Part shown: positions 28,898-37,553 of the stretch, one piece after another
Layout of the letters: each line of letters begins with the position of its first letter
Position numbering within the stretch: position 1 is the stretch's first letter
Assembly: GCF_947504135.1 (NCBI RefSeq)
Contig: NZ_CANNGG010000001.1
Span: forward strand, 372,001 to 436,000
Source of the DNA: an uncultured Tenacibaculum sp.
Lineage (GTDB): Bacteria; Bacteroidota; Bacteroidia; Flavobacteriales; Flavobacteriaceae
Direction: 5' to 3'
Length of the DNA: 64,000 bases
Made by a program: the position numbers and the translations under genes
Notes under the pieces: model-generated
Told to the model about the DNA's origin: nothing
Databases searched by the model: none
What the model saw: only the letters and a program-made list of their open reading frames with translations

Positions 28898-29127
28898 TTT
28901 TTAGAGATTTAGAGTTTGTTAAAATTTGTTGCTGTAAAAGTACTGTTAATGAGTTGTTTGAGTATTGTATTGTTGGTTAATAAAAGATTGTTTTAAGGTA
29001 AAAGAATGAGTAACGATTGGTTAGTTAACATAGAGTTAATATTGATAATATTTATCTTTTTTATTGATTTTATTTCTTGTTTTTCAATCAATAATTTGTT
29101 TTTTATTTAAGATGCTAATTTTATTTA

Positions 29128-29167
29128 GAAAAATTAAGAAAAATTAAGAAAAATTAAGAAAAATTAA
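29128..29167. repeat. tandem decamer GAAAAATTAA x4
   Basis: Four exact head-to-tail copies of GAAAAATTAA. The 10-bp period keeps the A tracts in phase with the helix, so the segment should be curved. It lies in a gene-free region. Confidence 0.85.
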
Positions 29168-29255
29168 TATTTCTAAGAGTTAGTTTTAGGTTATAACTTT
29201 CTTGAAAACTCCTTTTTACTCGATGTTTTTTATGATAATTCTTTGCGAAAAGACA

Positions 29256-29286
29256 TAAAAAAATCCTGATAAAACTCTCAGGATTT
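29256..29286 (-). terminator. terminator of the glmS operon
   Basis: AAATCCTGA and TCAGGATTT pair. On the minus strand the stem is followed by TTTTTTT, 25 bp after the glmS stop. Confidence 0.75.
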
Positions 29287-29310
29287 GTATTTTGAATAAA
29301 AATCGATTTA

Positions 29311-31167
29311 TTATTCTACAGTAACCGATTTTGCTAAATTTCTAGGTTGATCTACGTTTTTACCTAACATTACAGCTATATGATATGATAATAACTGTAA
29401 CGGAATCGTAGTTAATAAAGGAGTAAAAGCTTCTTCAGTATCAGGAATTTCAATTACGTGATCTGCAATTTCTTTAACCGTTTCATCACCTTCAGTAACA
29501 ATCGCTACAATTTTACCACTTCTCGATTTAATTTCTTGAATGTTACTTACTACCTTTTCATAATGACCTCTACTAGTAGCGATTACAAAAACAGGCATGT
29601 TTTCATCAATTAAAGCGATAGGTCCATGTTTCATTTCTGCAGCAGGATATCCTTCAGCATGGATATAAGAAATCTCTTTTAGTTTTAAAGCTCCTTCTAA
29701 AGCAACAGGGAAGTTAAAACCTCTACCTAAATATAAACAGTTTTTAGCGTCTTTATAAACAGAAGCTATTTCTTTTACTTGAGCATCAATTTTCAATAAA
29801 TTTTCTACTTGAGCAGGAATTTGTTGCATCGTTTGCAAGTAGTTGTTTACAGCTGATGTAGATAAAGTTCCTTTAGCTTGCGCTAACTTTAAAGCTATTA
29901 AAGAAAGCACTGTTATTTGTGTTGTAAATGCTTTTGTAGAAGCTACTCCAATTTCTGGCCCAGCATGCGTATAAGCTCCAGCATGTGTTTCTCTGGCAAT
30001 AGACGAACCTACTACGTTACATACTCCAAATACAAAAGCTCCTTTAGATTTTGCTAATTTAATAGCAGCTAAAGTATCAGCAGTTTCTCCTGATTGTGAA
30101 ATAGCAATTACCACATCATTTGGAGTTATAATTGGGTTACGATATCTAAATTCAGAAGCATATTCTACTTCAACAGGAATACGAGCCATATCTTCAAAAA
30201 GATATTCTCCAACCAATCCTGCATGCCAAGAGGTACCACAAGCTACGATAATAATTCTGTCTGCATTTAAAAATTTAGACATGTTATCATCAACACCAGC
30301 CATTCGAATAATTCCCTCATTAGCTAGCATTCTACCTCTATACGTGTCGATAATTGCTTTAGGTTGTTCGTAAATTTCTTTCAACATAAAATGGTCGTAG
30401 CCACCTTTTTCAATCTGCTCTAAACTTAATTGAAGCTCTTGAATATTAACATCAATCTCTTTATCGTTTTCAATCTTACGAACTTTAATGCCCTTATCTT
30501 TTTTAATAATAGCTAACTCACCATCTTCAAGGTAAATAGCATCTTTGGTATATTCAATAAAAGGAGAAGCATCAGAAGCTACAAAAAACTCTTCGTTGTT
30601 TTTTCCAACACCTATAGCAATAGGGCTGCCCAAACGGGCTACGACTAACTCGTTCGGTTTAGTTTTGTCAAAAACAGCAATAGCATAAGCTCCAATAACA
30701 TTCGTCAGGGCTATTTGAACAGCTTTACCTAGTTTGCAACCTTCACTTTTTTTAACTTCTTCAATAAGGTTTACTAAAACCTCTGTATCTGTATCACTTT
30801 CAAACTCATAACCTCTAGAGATTAATTCTTTTTTAATAGTATCGTAGTTCTCAATAATACCATTATGCACAATAACTAAATCTCCTGATTGAGAAAAATG
30901 AGGGTGTGAATTTACGTCATTAGGTACACCATGAGTTGCCCAACGCGTGTGTCCTATTCCTATTTTTCCAAATTTTCGTTCCTCTTCTCTGTTGGTAATA
31001 ACCTCTAGGTCAGAAACTTTTCCTTTGGTTTTAGATAAGTGCATCGTTTCTCCGTCATACATCATGATACCAGCACTGTCATAACCTCTATACTCTAAAC
31101 GCTTTAATCCATTGATAACGATAGGGTAAGCATCTCTATGTCCTATATAACCTGCGATTCCACACAT
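29311..31167 (-). CDS. glmS: glutamine-fructose-6-phosphate aminotransferase (isomerizing)
   Basis: 618 residues. Makes glucosamine 6-phosphate from fructose 6-phosphate and glutamine for peptidoglycan and LPS. The N-terminal glutaminase starts MCGIAGYIGHRDAYP (C2 is the nucleophile), with RWATHGVPNDVNSHPH. Two SIS domains follow from about residue 290 (ACGTSWHAGLVGEY, SQSGETADTLAA). It ends in NLAKSVTVE, the standard C-terminus. Last gene of the operon GT5-like, DUF4270, glmS. No glmS ribozyme or similar leader is seen in the 9-bp gap. Confidence 0.95.
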   Translation of the reverse strand: MCGIAGYIGHRDAYPIVINGLKRLEYRGYDSAGIMMYDGETMHLSKTKGKVSDLEVITNREEERKFGKIGIGHTRWATHGVPNDVNSHPHFSQSGDLVIVHNGIIENYDTIKKELISRGYEFESDTDTEVLVNLIEEVKKSEGCKLGKAVQIALTNVIGAYAIAVFDKTKPNELVVARLGSPIAIGVGKNNEEFFVASDASPFIEYTKDAIYLEDGELAIIKKDKGIKVRKIENDKEIDVNIQELQLSLEQIEKGGYDHFMLKEIYEQPKAIIDTYRGRMLANEGIIRMAGVDDNMSKFLNADRIIIVACGTSWHAGLVGEYLFEDMARIPVEVEYASEFRYRNPIITPNDVVIAISQSGETADTLAAIKLAKSKGAFVFGVCNVVGSSIARETHAGAYTHAGPEIGVASTKAFTTQITVLSLIALKLAQAKGTLSTSAVNNYLQTMQQIPAQVENLLKIDAQVKEIASVYKDAKNCLYLGRGFNFPVALEGALKLKEISYIHAEGYPAAEMKHGPIALIDENMPVFVIATSRGHYEKVVSNIQEIKSRSGKIVAIVTEGDETVKEIADHVIEIPDTEEAFTPLLTTIPLQLLSYHIAVMLGKNVDQPRNLAKSVTVE

Positions 31168-31176
31168 AGCAATTTC

Positions 31177-32859
31177 TTATTTTTCTTTTGAATATGATAT
31201 TTTTAAAACAGCTCTTTTGGTTCCGTTAGCAGCTTCGTCGCCATTTAATAATGTCACGGCTCTAGGGTTCCAATTGTATGTTTTAACGTTTGTGTTAACT
31301 TCTCCTGTACTATTTGCAGTAGGAAAATCTGTAGGATTGTAAACTTTCAACACTAATGGTTCGGCTGTGAAATTATCTTCACCAGCTAATAAATTAGTAA
31401 TATAGTTAGTAATTCTAAAAGTATATTTTTCAGGAGTATCATCGTTTATTAAGGTCAAACTTCCTCCAAACGTACCTGTTTCAGTATAAGTATCTGAAAT
31501 ATGGGTAGGAGAAATTTCTCCTGCACCGTTGTCTTTATTCTGATACAAGAATAATTGCTGAGGTGTGGTGCTTTTATTGTTGTTAATGCTTTGGTTAACA
31601 TAAAATGTTAGTGAGGCATCATTAATTAATAAGTAAGAGTTACTTTTTAAAATGTTCATTCTATAGTTAGATAATTTTTTAAGTTCGTCTAGGCTTAAAA
31701 AATTATTGTTATCAACATCGTAATCGTTTAAGTTATCATCAAAGTCCCCATTAAATTGTTGAGTCAGCTCAGGCTTACTTAGGTCTAAACCTAATATTTT
31801 AACTTCTGCCATACTACCTGCTGTTCCTTGAATTAAAAAATTGTTTGCAGGAGCAGCTGAAGTAGCGTCCGTCATTTTATAAACACTGTTTCTTACTCCA
31901 GAAAGAGGGAAACTAAACACTTCTTTAGCAGTATTCTTTATTGTTGTGCCATCAACGTCAGACCTAGTGTATAAGAAATCTACAGATGGAACTGGATTTG
32001 CAGAGGTCAAATTAAGCGGAACTATAGATCCGTCATTTCCTGTAGCAATTATTTTAATCCCTCTAAAGTAATTGTCAAAAGCCTCTTTAGAAGCGAACTT
32101 TCCACTTTGAAATTCATCCCAAAATAAGGTTTTCATTGTAGTTAGATCTAAAGGAATAGCTAAAAACGGAACATTCAAATCTTGTGAGTTTGTAGCCCTG
32201 ATTGTATCTTTATACGTTGTTGTATTTGTTAACGAGATAGATCTATCAATTCTATCAAAAATAAATACCGTATCTGTGGCTTTAGGCTTTAACTCATATA
32301 TGCCACCATCTTCGTTTAACACTACGTTTCCTGCGTATTCATCATCAGAGAAGTACGTGTTCTTTTTAGACGGATCGTTAGGGTTTAACGTGTTTAGGTA
32401 TGTTTCGTTTTGTAATACTTGAATAGAAGTAGCTACGTTAGGGGCTCCTAAAATAGAGTCTAGCCTAAAAGTTGTTACATTATCAGTAGTACCTGTAGAA
32501 GTTGCTTGATAAGGAATTTTTAAGATAACCTTTTCAAGGTTAAAAACAGTTGTGTCTGTATTCTTATTGTTTGGATTTTCAATAAAACCTAGCTGAGAAA
32601 CGATAGAAGCTTCAATCTTTTTTGCATTAGGGTTGTTGTAAACTCCAAGCCAATAATTACTAATAGTAGCGTTAATATTATCAGCTTGAACTTTTTGAAT
32701 ATCTAAAGGAGTGATTTCAACATCTAATAAAATTTCTCCTGTTTCAAATTTATCATTTGTAACGACATTTGTTCCTACTTCGCTAAAATCTTTCTCACAC
32801 GATGTAAAAGCTGCAAAACATAACAGACTAATACCTAGTACACCAATTTTTCTAATCAT
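31177..32859 (-). CDS. DUF4270 family lipoprotein
   Basis: 560 residues. Lipoprotein signal MIRKIGVLGISLLCFAAFTSC (C21), followed by EKDFSEVGTNVV, the usual DUF4270 opening. The body is rich in beta-strand, asparagine and threonine (DSILGAPNVATSIQV, LFLYQNKDNG). DUF4270 proteins are common outer-membrane-associated lipoproteins of Bacteroidota with no known activity. The stop abuts the GT5-like gene by one base (overlap at 32859), and glmS follows after 9 bp, so the three are translated together. Confidence 0.85.
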   Translation of the reverse strand: MIRKIGVLGISLLCFAAFTSCEKDFSEVGTNVVTNDKFETGEILLDVEITPLDIQKVQADNINATISNYWLGVYNNPNAKKIEASIVSQLGFIENPNNKNTDTTVFNLEKVILKIPYQATSTGTTDNVTTFRLDSILGAPNVATSIQVLQNETYLNTLNPNDPSKKNTYFSDDEYAGNVVLNEDGGIYELKPKATDTVFIFDRIDRSISLTNTTTYKDTIRATNSQDLNVPFLAIPLDLTTMKTLFWDEFQSGKFASKEAFDNYFRGIKIIATGNDGSIVPLNLTSANPVPSVDFLYTRSDVDGTTIKNTAKEVFSFPLSGVRNSVYKMTDATSAAPANNFLIQGTAGSMAEVKILGLDLSKPELTQQFNGDFDDNLNDYDVDNNNFLSLDELKKLSNYRMNILKSNSYLLINDASLTFYVNQSINNNKSTTPQQLFLYQNKDNGAGEISPTHISDTYTETGTFGGSLTLINDDTPEKYTFRITNYITNLLAGEDNFTAEPLVLKVYNPTDFPTANSTGEVNTNVKTYNWNPRAVTLLNGDEAANGTKRAVLKISYSKEK

Positions 32860-33674
32860 TATTCGCTTAATTCTAAAACGTTTTCTTTGTAAAATTCTAA
32901 ATATGCTTCGGTTAAAGTTTCTTCTGATTGGAAATCTAGCACTTTAGTATTGCTGTTTTCAATAAAAGCTTCAATTTCGTCTGGTAAAACTTCACTACCT
33001 TTTATAACAGCATCTGAGTTTTCAATAGCGCTTTTTAAAATATTTAAATGACTTGGCGTTTGGATGGTTGCTACTTTTGATTCTTCAATCTTATCAAAAC
33101 GAACCTTGTTTGCCATCTCTTTATTTAAATCTTCAATGTCACTATTGTAAAGCGAAGTTACAATCTTACTTTCTGCAAACAAAGGTTCTTCTTTATAATA
33201 TTCTCTTAAATATAGAGGTAATAAAGATGCCATCCATCCATGAACATGAATAATATCAGGAGCCCAGTTTAGTTTTTTAACGGTTTCAACTACACCTTTA
33301 GCGAAGAAAATCATACGCTCATCGTTATCTTCAAAAAGCTTATCGTCTTCGTCAGAATAAACTGCTTTACGCTTAAAATATTCATCATTGTCAATAAAGT
33401 ATACTTGCATTCTTTCTTTAGGAATGGATGCAACCTTAATTATTAAAGGCATATCCATGTCGTTAATAATTAGGTTCATACCTGATAGACGAATAACTTC
33501 GTGTAATTGATGCCTTCGCTCATTAATCACCCCAAATCGAGGCATGAAAATACGGGTTTGAATTCCTTTAGAATGTGCATTTTTAGCAACGTTAAATGCG
33601 GTAGACGATAATTCTGTTTCTGGTAAATATGGTGTTACCTCTGATGAAACATATAAAATTCTCTTATCCTTCAT
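32859..33674 (-). CDS. GT5-type glycogen/starch synthase N-terminal domain protein
   Basis: 271 residues. Resembles the N-terminal Rossmann half of glycogen synthase (GT5): ILYVSSEVTPYLPETELS, the region HSKGIQTRIFMPRFG, and PDIIHVHGWMASLLPLYL. The second GT-B domain, which holds the ADP-glucose site, is absent, so it is unlikely to be a normal glycogen synthase. The stop is followed at once by DUF4270 and glmS, which suggests a role in cell-envelope sugar supply, by inference. First gene of the operon, divergent from panC. Confidence 0.78.
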   Translation of the reverse strand: MKDKRILYVSSEVTPYLPETELSSTAFNVAKNAHSKGIQTRIFMPRFGVINERRHQLHEVIRLSGMNLIINDMDMPLIIKVASIPKERMQVYFIDNDEYFKRKAVYSDEDDKLFEDNDERMIFFAKGVVETVKKLNWAPDIIHVHGWMASLLPLYLREYYKEEPLFAESKIVTSLYNSDIEDLNKEMANKVRFDKIEESKVATIQTPSHLNILKSAIENSDAVIKGSEVLPDEIEAFIENSNTKVLDFQSEETLTEAYLEFYKENVLELSE

Positions 33675-33740
33675 TAAATCGGTCTCTTTTATTGAAGGTG
33701 CAAAAATACGAAAATTAATGCAAAAATCGTGTTAAATTGC

Positions 33741-33748
33741 TAATTTTG
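33741..33748 (+). promoter_or_regulatory. -7 element of panC
   Basis: TAATTTTG fits TAnnTTTG, 22 bp before the panC ATG. On the other strand, positions 33701-33708 read TATTTTTG and may serve the divergent GT5 operon. Confidence 0.5.
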
Positions 33749-33770
33749 CATGCATTTCAATTAAATAACA

Positions 33771-34619
33771 ATGAAAATTTTCACAAGAAAATCTGAAATA
33801 AAAGAGTTTTTATCATCTCAAAAAAAGGATAAAAAATCAATCGGGTTTGTTCCAACTATGGGGGCTCTTCATCAAGGGCATTTATCGCTTATTAGAAGAG
33901 CAAAAAAGAAGAATGATATTGCAGTAGTTAGTGTTTTTGTAAATCCTACACAGTTTGATAATAAAGAAGACTTAGATAAATATCCCAAGACTTATGAAAG
34001 TGATGTAGAGTTGTTAACGTCTGCTAATTGTGATGTGTTATTCTTTCCTTCAGTAGAAGAAATATATGCCGAAAATATTACATCAGAAAAGTTTGATTTT
34101 GATGGGCTAGAACATCAAATGGAGGGGAGGTTTAGAGATGGTCATTTTGATGGTGTTGGAACAATAGTAAAAACATTGTTTGAAATTGTAGAACCAGACA
34201 CTGCTTATTTTGGTGAAAAAGATTTTCAGCAATTGCAAATTATTAAAAAGTTAGTAGAAAAATATAACTTACCAGTAAAAATTAAAGGAAGACCAATTTT
34301 TAGAGAAGATGATGGGTTGGCTATGAGTTCTCGAAATACGAGATTAACAAAAGAATACCGTGAAGCTGCACCATTTATTTATAAAACATTAAAAAAAGCA
34401 AAAAAGAAATTTGGAGTAAAAGATCCAAAAAAGTTAACAAAATGGGTGAAAAAACAATTTAAAAATCATCCGTTACTTGAATTAGAATATTTTACCATTG
34501 CAGATGAAAAAACATTGCAAACGGTAACAGAGATTAAAGAAAATATGAAGTATCGTGCATTTATAGCTGTTTACGCTGGAGACATTCGCTTGATAGATAA
34601 TATTGGTTTAAAGAGTTAA
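33771..34619 (+). CDS. panC: pantothenate synthetase
   Basis: 282 residues. Joins pantoate and beta-alanine with ATP. VPTMGALHQGHLSLI carries the HIGH-like ATP motif, VFVNPTQF binds pantoate, FGEKDFQQL and the KMSKS-like AMSSRNTRL follow. panD, which makes beta-alanine, comes next 88 bp later with its own -7 element, so vitamin B5 genes are adjacent. Start ATG at 33771 gives the usual MKIFTRKSEIKEF. Confidence 0.95.
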   Translation: MKIFTRKSEIKEFLSSQKKDKKSIGFVPTMGALHQGHLSLIRRAKKKNDIAVVSVFVNPTQFDNKEDLDKYPKTYESDVELLTSANCDVLFFPSVEEIYAENITSEKFDFDGLEHQMEGRFRDGHFDGVGTIVKTLFEIVEPDTAYFGEKDFQQLQIIKKLVEKYNLPVKIKGRPIFREDDGLAMSSRNTRLTKEYREAAPFIYKTLKKAKKKFGVKDPKKLTKWVKKQFKNHPLLELEYFTIADEKTLQTVTEIKENMKYRAFIAVYAGDIRLIDNIGLKS

Positions 34620-34695
34620 CGTTTGAGCTTAAGGATGAGCTTTGTAATAATGTTAAAATCATCAAAAAACAATCTAGTATTCATTAAAAAACAAT

Positions 34696-34703
34696 TATTT
34701 TTG
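34696..34703 (+). promoter_or_regulatory. -7 element directly before panD
   Basis: TATTTTTG ends only 4 bp before the panD ATG at 34708. If this is the active -7 element, transcription begins at or next to the start codon, giving a leaderless or nearly leaderless message. Confidence 0.45.
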
Positions 34704-34707
34704 CAGT

Positions 34708-35058
34708 ATGTTAGTACAAGTAGTAAAATCTAAAATACACCGTGTTAAAGTAACCAACGCGGATTTAAATTATATAGGAAGTATCACCATTGATGAAGAT
34801 TTAATGGATGCTGCTGGAATTATTGAAGGTGAGCGTGTTCAAATTGTAAACAACAATAATGGTGAGCGTTTAGAAACGTACGCAATTCCAGGACCAAGAA
34901 AGAGTGGTGAAATTACTTTGAATGGAGCAGCAGCGCGTAGAGTTCAAAAAGGAGATGTACTTATCTTAATTGTATATGCTTTTATGGAGTTAGAAGAAGC
35001 CAAAAAGTTTAAACCACAATTAGTATTTCCTAACGAAGAAAACAACTTGCTAGAATAG
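34708..35058 (+). CDS. panD: aspartate 1-decarboxylase
   Basis: 116 residues. Makes beta-alanine from aspartate for pantothenate. It is a pyruvoyl enzyme: the self-cleavage site Gly24-Ser25 is visible in [10 protein letters not shown], and the chain ends typically after [20 protein letters not shown] is the other family mark. Adjacent to panC. The next gene (TTG start) begins one base after the stop, so the downstream flippase-like gene is co-translated. Confidence 0.95.
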   Translation: MLVQVVKSKIHRVKVTNADLNYIGSITIDEDLMDAAGIIEGERVQIVNNNNGERLETYAIPGPRKSGEITLNGAAARRVQKGDVLILIVYAFMELEEAKKFKPQLVFPNEENNLLE

Positions 35059-35059
35059 T

Positions 35060-36010
35060 TTGAGTATATCAGTAAAGAAAATCACAAAAATACTATTACC
35101 TCTCATTTTGGGAGGTTTTTTAGTTTGGTATTCATTGTCAAAAATTTCAATTGAAACCTTAGTACAATATTTTAAAGATGCTAATTACGGATGGATAGCT
35201 TTAGGGCTGTTTTTTGGGGTTTTAAGTCACTTGTCCCGAGCATACCGCTGGAAGTTTTTACTAGAACCTATGGGGTATAAACCAGATTTTGGTAATAGTA
35301 CTATGGCTGTGTTAGTAGCGTATTTGGTAAATTATGCAGTTCCTAGGGCAGGAGAGGTGTCACGTGCAGCGGTAATGACAAATTACGAGGATATTCCGTT
35401 TGAAAAAGGTTTTGGTACCATCGTTGCCGAAAGAATGGCAGATTTGCTAATGATGCTTAGTATAATAGCCATTACATTATTTGTTCAGTTTGATTTTATT
35501 TACCAATTACTGACTAAAAATTTCGACCCAACTAAAATAATACTCCTTTTAGCACTCTTAGTTGTAGTTTTTGTTGTATTTACTCGTTCAGTAAAAAAAG
35601 CAGAATCGGGTATTGGTTTGAAAATTAAAAATTTTGCAGTAGGACTGGTAGAAGGTGTTACTAGTATTTTTAAGATGAAAAACAAGTGGGCGTTCATTTT
35701 TCATACCGTGTTTATTTGGGTAATGTATATACTAATGTTTTGGGCAACTATACCAGCAATTGAAGGGTTACAAGTTCCATTAGGTGGTGTTTTAATCGGG
35801 TTTATCGCTGGTGGATTTGCGATTGCGGCGACTAATGGAGGGATAGGATTGTATCCTGTTGCCGTAGCTGGAGCTTTGGCTTTATTTGGAATTGCAGAAG
35901 AACCTGCAACAGCCTTTGGTTGGATTATGTGGACAGCTCAAACACTTATGATTATTGTCTTTGGAGGGTTGGCATTTTTGTTCTTACCTATCTACAATAA
36001 AAACAAATAG
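35060..36010 (+). CDS. UPF0104/lysylphosphatidylglycerol synthase-like membrane protein
   Basis: 316 residues, about eight membrane helices, no soluble synthetase domain. Contains HLSRAYRWKFLLEPMGYKP and YLVNYAVPRAGEVSRA, the conserved cytoplasmic elements of the MprF-flippase-like (UPF0104) family, and the late glycine-rich GGFAIAATNGGIGLYPVAVAGA. Some relatives move or modify lipids; its substrate is unknown. Begins with TTG at 35060, one base after panD. radA follows after 35 bp. Confidence 0.8.
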   Translation: MSISVKKITKILLPLILGGFLVWYSLSKISIETLVQYFKDANYGWIALGLFFGVLSHLSRAYRWKFLLEPMGYKPDFGNSTMAVLVAYLVNYAVPRAGEVSRAAVMTNYEDIPFEKGFGTIVAERMADLLMMLSIIAITLFVQFDFIYQLLTKNFDPTKIILLLALLVVVFVVFTRSVKKAESGIGLKIKNFAVGLVEGVTSIFKMKNKWAFIFHTVFIWVMYILMFWATIPAIEGLQVPLGGVLIGFIAGGFAIAATNGGIGLYPVAVAGALALFGIAEEPATAFGWIMWTAQTLMIIVFGGLAFLFLPIYNKNK

Positions 36011-36045
36011 TTTTCTTTTCTTTGTAAGTAAATCTTACAAATCGA

Positions 36046-37407
36046 ATGGCAAAAACCAAAACAACTTTTTTCTGTCAAAACTGTGGAGCGAAACACGCGC
36101 AATGGGTTGGGCAATGCGGCTCTTGTAAACAATGGAATACTATTGTTGAAGAAGTCATTCAAAAAGAAGAAAAAAGAAATTGGAAATCGCCATCAAACTC
36201 ACAAAAAAGAATAGCGAAACCTTTACGAGTTGAAGATATTCAACTGAATCCAGAAGAGCGTTTTGGTACTAAAAATCAAGAACTAGACACTGTTTTAGGT
36301 GGTGGATTGGTGAAAGGAGCGGTAGTGTTATTAGGTGGAGAACCAGGTATTGGTAAATCTACCCTGTTGTTACAAATTGCCTTACAAATTCCACAAAAAG
36401 TACTCTATGTTTCTGGGGAAGAAAGTCAGTCACAGATAAAAATGCGTGCTGAACGTATCGAAGGAAAAAATCCTAACTGTTTAATTCTTACGGAAACCAA
36501 TACACAACAGATTTTTAAAAATATAGAAGAGGTACAACCTGACGTATTGGTGATAGATTCTATCCAAACTTTACATACGGATACAATTGAAGCGTCACCA
36601 GGAAGTATTTCCCAAATACGAGAAACTTCCGCAGAATTGATAAAATTTGCAAAAGAAACGGCAACTCCAGTTTTGTTGATTGGACATATTAATAAAGAAG
36701 GACATATTGCGGGGCCTAAGATTTTAGAACACATGGTGGATGTAGTGTTGCAATTTGAAGGAGATCGAAATCATACCTACCGTATTTTACGCTCACAAAA
36801 AAACCGTTTTGGTTCTACGGCTGAACTAGGGATTTATGAAATGTTATCAGACGGATTACGAGAAGTATCGAACCCTTCAGAAATCTTAATCTCTAAAAAA
36901 GATGCTGATTTAAGTGGAACTGCGATTGCTTCCACGTTAGAAGGAATTCGTCCGTTAATGATAGAAATTCAAGCCTTAGTTTCAACAGCGGTTTATGGAA
37001 CTCCACAACGAACTACCACGGGGTACAATCTAAAACGCTTGCACATGATTTTAGCGGTGTTAGAAAAACGTGCGGGATTCAAATTAGGAGCGAAAGATGT
37101 GTTTTTAAATGTAACAGGTGGGATTCATGTAGACGATCCAGCAATAGATTTAGCGGTGGTAGCAGCAATTTTATCATCAAATCAAGATTTAGCCATCAAT
37201 CCAGATGTGTGTTTTGCTGCTGAGGTTGGTTTAGCAGGCGAGATTCGCCCTGTTTCTAAAATAGATCAACGAATTACCGAAGCTGAAAAATTAGGCTATA
37301 AAACCTTTGTAACTTCAAAATACAATAAGATTACCAGTAAAAATTATTCTATAAAGCTTATTTTAGTTAGTAAGATTGAAGAAGCTTTTGCTACCTTGTT
37401 TGCTTAA
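36046..37407 (+). CDS. radA: DNA repair protein RadA
   Basis: 453 residues. N-terminal C4 zinc finger (C10, C13, C24, C27), RecA-like ATPase with Walker A GGEPGIGKST (K104) and the RadA-specific KNRFGS element, then a Lon-protease-like C-terminal domain (GGIHVDDPAIDLAVVAAI). Processes recombination intermediates by branch migration. The last gene of the rightward panC-panD-UPF0104-radA run; a dispersed repeat follows. Confidence 0.95.
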   Translation: MAKTKTTFFCQNCGAKHAQWVGQCGSCKQWNTIVEEVIQKEEKRNWKSPSNSQKRIAKPLRVEDIQLNPEERFGTKNQELDTVLGGGLVKGAVVLLGGEPGIGKSTLLLQIALQIPQKVLYVSGEESQSQIKMRAERIEGKNPNCLILTETNTQQIFKNIEEVQPDVLVIDSIQTLHTDTIEASPGSISQIRETSAELIKFAKETATPVLLIGHINKEGHIAGPKILEHMVDVVLQFEGDRNHTYRILRSQKNRFGSTAELGIYEMLSDGLREVSNPSEILISKKDADLSGTAIASTLEGIRPLMIEIQALVSTAVYGTPQRTTTGYNLKRLHMILAVLEKRAGFKLGAKDVFLNVTGGIHVDDPAIDLAVVAAILSSNQDLAINPDVCFAAEVGLAGEIRPVSKIDQRITEAEKLGYKTFVTSKYNKITSKNYSIKLILVSKIEEAFATLFA

Positions 37408-37437
37408 ATTAATGTAAATGTGAGTTAGCTTGTTAAA

Positions 37438-37540
37438 ATGTCACGTCGAGTGATTCCGATATTGTATCGGAATTTTATCGAGACGTCATTAGTTGGTTCT
37501 CGATACATCTTCCTTCGGTCGATACTCGAACTGACAGCGT
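37438..37540. repeat. dispersed palindromic repeat
   Basis: Outer arms CACGTCGAG and TCGAGACGTC flank an inner hairpin ATTCCGAT...ATCGGAAT (37453-37473). A second part, TTCTCGATACATCTTCC...GGTCGATACTCGAAC, follows to about 37533. The inner hairpin recurs in the aspS leader. It lies between the convergent radA and PBP genes and may also terminate transcription. Confidence 0.65.
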
Positions 37541-37553
37541 TTTTTACATGAAA

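Larger units (their letters stand above)
28898..29310. other. gene-free AT-rich region
   Basis: 413 bp between the small secreted protein and the glmS 3-prime end. It holds a tandem decamer (29128-29167) and the glmS terminator (29256-29286). The part near 28898 must carry the secreted protein promoter. No open frame or RNA gene is convincing. Confidence 0.5.

Noticed and set aside
29128..29167. Possible CRISPR-like repeats
   Set aside because: The units are 10 bp with no spacers.
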